Part shown: one piece after another, positions 63,167 to 64,000 of the stretch
How the letters are laid out: every line of letters starts with the position of its first letter
Numbering within the stretch: position 1 is the first letter of the stretch
From: Malurus cyaneus samueli
Taxonomy: Eukaryota > Chordata > Aves > Passeriformes > Maluridae
Length of the DNA: 64,000 nucleotides
Direction: 5' to 3'
Assembly: GCA_009741485.1 (NCBI GenBank)
Contig: CM019214.1
Location: 56,896,894-56,960,893 of the forward strand
Position numbers and translations under genes: made by a program
The notes under the pieces: model-generated
What the model saw: only the letters and a program-made list of their open reading frames with translations
Database searches by the model: none
What the model was told of the DNA's origin: nothing

Positions 63167-64000
63167 TGAATGTTGGGCTGATTAAAGATTACAAAGCACT
63201 TACTTCTCAGTTCTTGTAAGTACATTTACGAGAGTTTCTAAGGTTCTGCATGTACAATATGTGCCATTATAATACCCTGCTGAGACAAGACACTTTGAAT
63301 CTGTCCTTCATCATACTTATTCTGACTGTGCAGATGTGAGGTCTAGTTACACCTGGTCTTGCCTTTTGCGGCTTTAGATATATAGCCATTGTATTTTCAA
63401 CTTAATATATTTCAATGTCATTGTTCTGTGAGAAGATACATTTTGAAGTCTAAATTGTCTAATAAATGCACAAGTTCTTTTTGCGCCCTAAACTGGAGAA
63501 TCTGTGAATTGAGTGTATAAGGAAGGTATGAAAAGCAAAAAGTCCTCATAAATAAACCTTTATGCTTCAAAAATAGTTTGATGGAATCAAACACTTCTTT
63601 GAAATAAAGCTCAAATATGCATTTGATACAACTATTTTTAATGATAGAGTCCATGGGTATCTTGAGACATCCCATTTCCCATTTCTTGGCAGTTTATAAC
63701 AATTGATACCGTGTAAGTCAAATCCATCAGAGGACACCTTTCTGAACATTTCTCTGCTTTGTTGTTGTAGAGCTCCCTAAGGGCTCTGGAGACACAGGAG
63801 GAGAGATGTTTATTACGGGCTTCATTTATTGAAGAAAACAGCTCTTCCATTAAGGGGGAGGATCACAGAGATGCAGTGAAACTCGGAGAAATCCCTCAGC
63901 TCTAGATTTTAAATCTCCCAAGCTTGCTTGTTCTTTTATTTGTCTGTCATTGTGCACAGAACAGCATGACCACTGTTTGCCTCCCGAGCCACAGCTGCCA

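Larger units (their letters stand above)
33342..64000 (+). other. PCDH9: Large PCDH9 intron continuing past the window edge
   Basis: No distal PCDH9 coding exon was recognised: I looked for an RRVTF-containing frame and its expected surroundings and did not find one. The DNA is AT-rich with scattered A/T tracts and a few conserved-looking blocks listed separately. One ambiguous base (n) lies at 58,711 before a T tract. The many 60-100 residue frames here have no family resemblance and are treated as chance. Confidence 0.7.

Overview
The window looks like vertebrate nuclear DNA, most likely from a bird or other sauropsid. It is AT-rich and almost free of recognisable interspersed repeats, with no Alu- or L1-like blocks. 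Simple A/T tracts are common. GC-rich DNA is confined to a few islands, and there is one clear multi-exon gene. The species call is an inference. A single unresolved base (n) sits at 58,711.

The gene is PCDH9 (protocadherin-9, a delta-1 protocadherin) on the + strand. From left to right: about 18 kb of upstream non-coding DNA with an isolated CpG-rich block at 7.7-7.95 kb; a CpG-island promoter at about 17.95-18.55 kb; a non-coding first exon ending at a GTAAGT donor after 19,182; a short first intron; and one very large coding exon with its ATG at 20,558. That exon encodes the signal peptide, seven cadherin repeats, the transmembrane helix and the proximal cytoplasmic tail, and ends at a phase-0 donor after 23,593. 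If the donor is not used, translation runs 20 more codons to a stop at 23,654-23,656, giving a short-tail isoform. An AATAAA lies at 24,599.

The rest (about 24.6-64 kb) is PCDH9 intron. It contains a 102-bp, phase 0/0 candidate cassette exon at 33,221-33,322. Its 34 codons match the 34-residue difference I recall between the two long human PCDH9 isoforms (1,237 and 1,203 residues). The distal cytoplasmic exons, including the RRVTF (CM3) motif for phosphatase PP1, were not found and should lie beyond the right edge.

The intron also holds items worth checking: a second CpG island at 24.64-25.0 kb with a CG run, a G-quadruplex-prone minisatellite and a later GTAAGT site; several zero-length-exon (recursive splice) motifs; conserved-element-like blocks, one with an octamer and a 14-bp homeodomain-type palindrome; a 3'UTR-like stretch near 49.5 kb; and perfect inverted repeats. 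No tRNA, rRNA, CRISPR array, intact mobile element or second protein-coding gene is supported. Most short open frames are chance ORFs.
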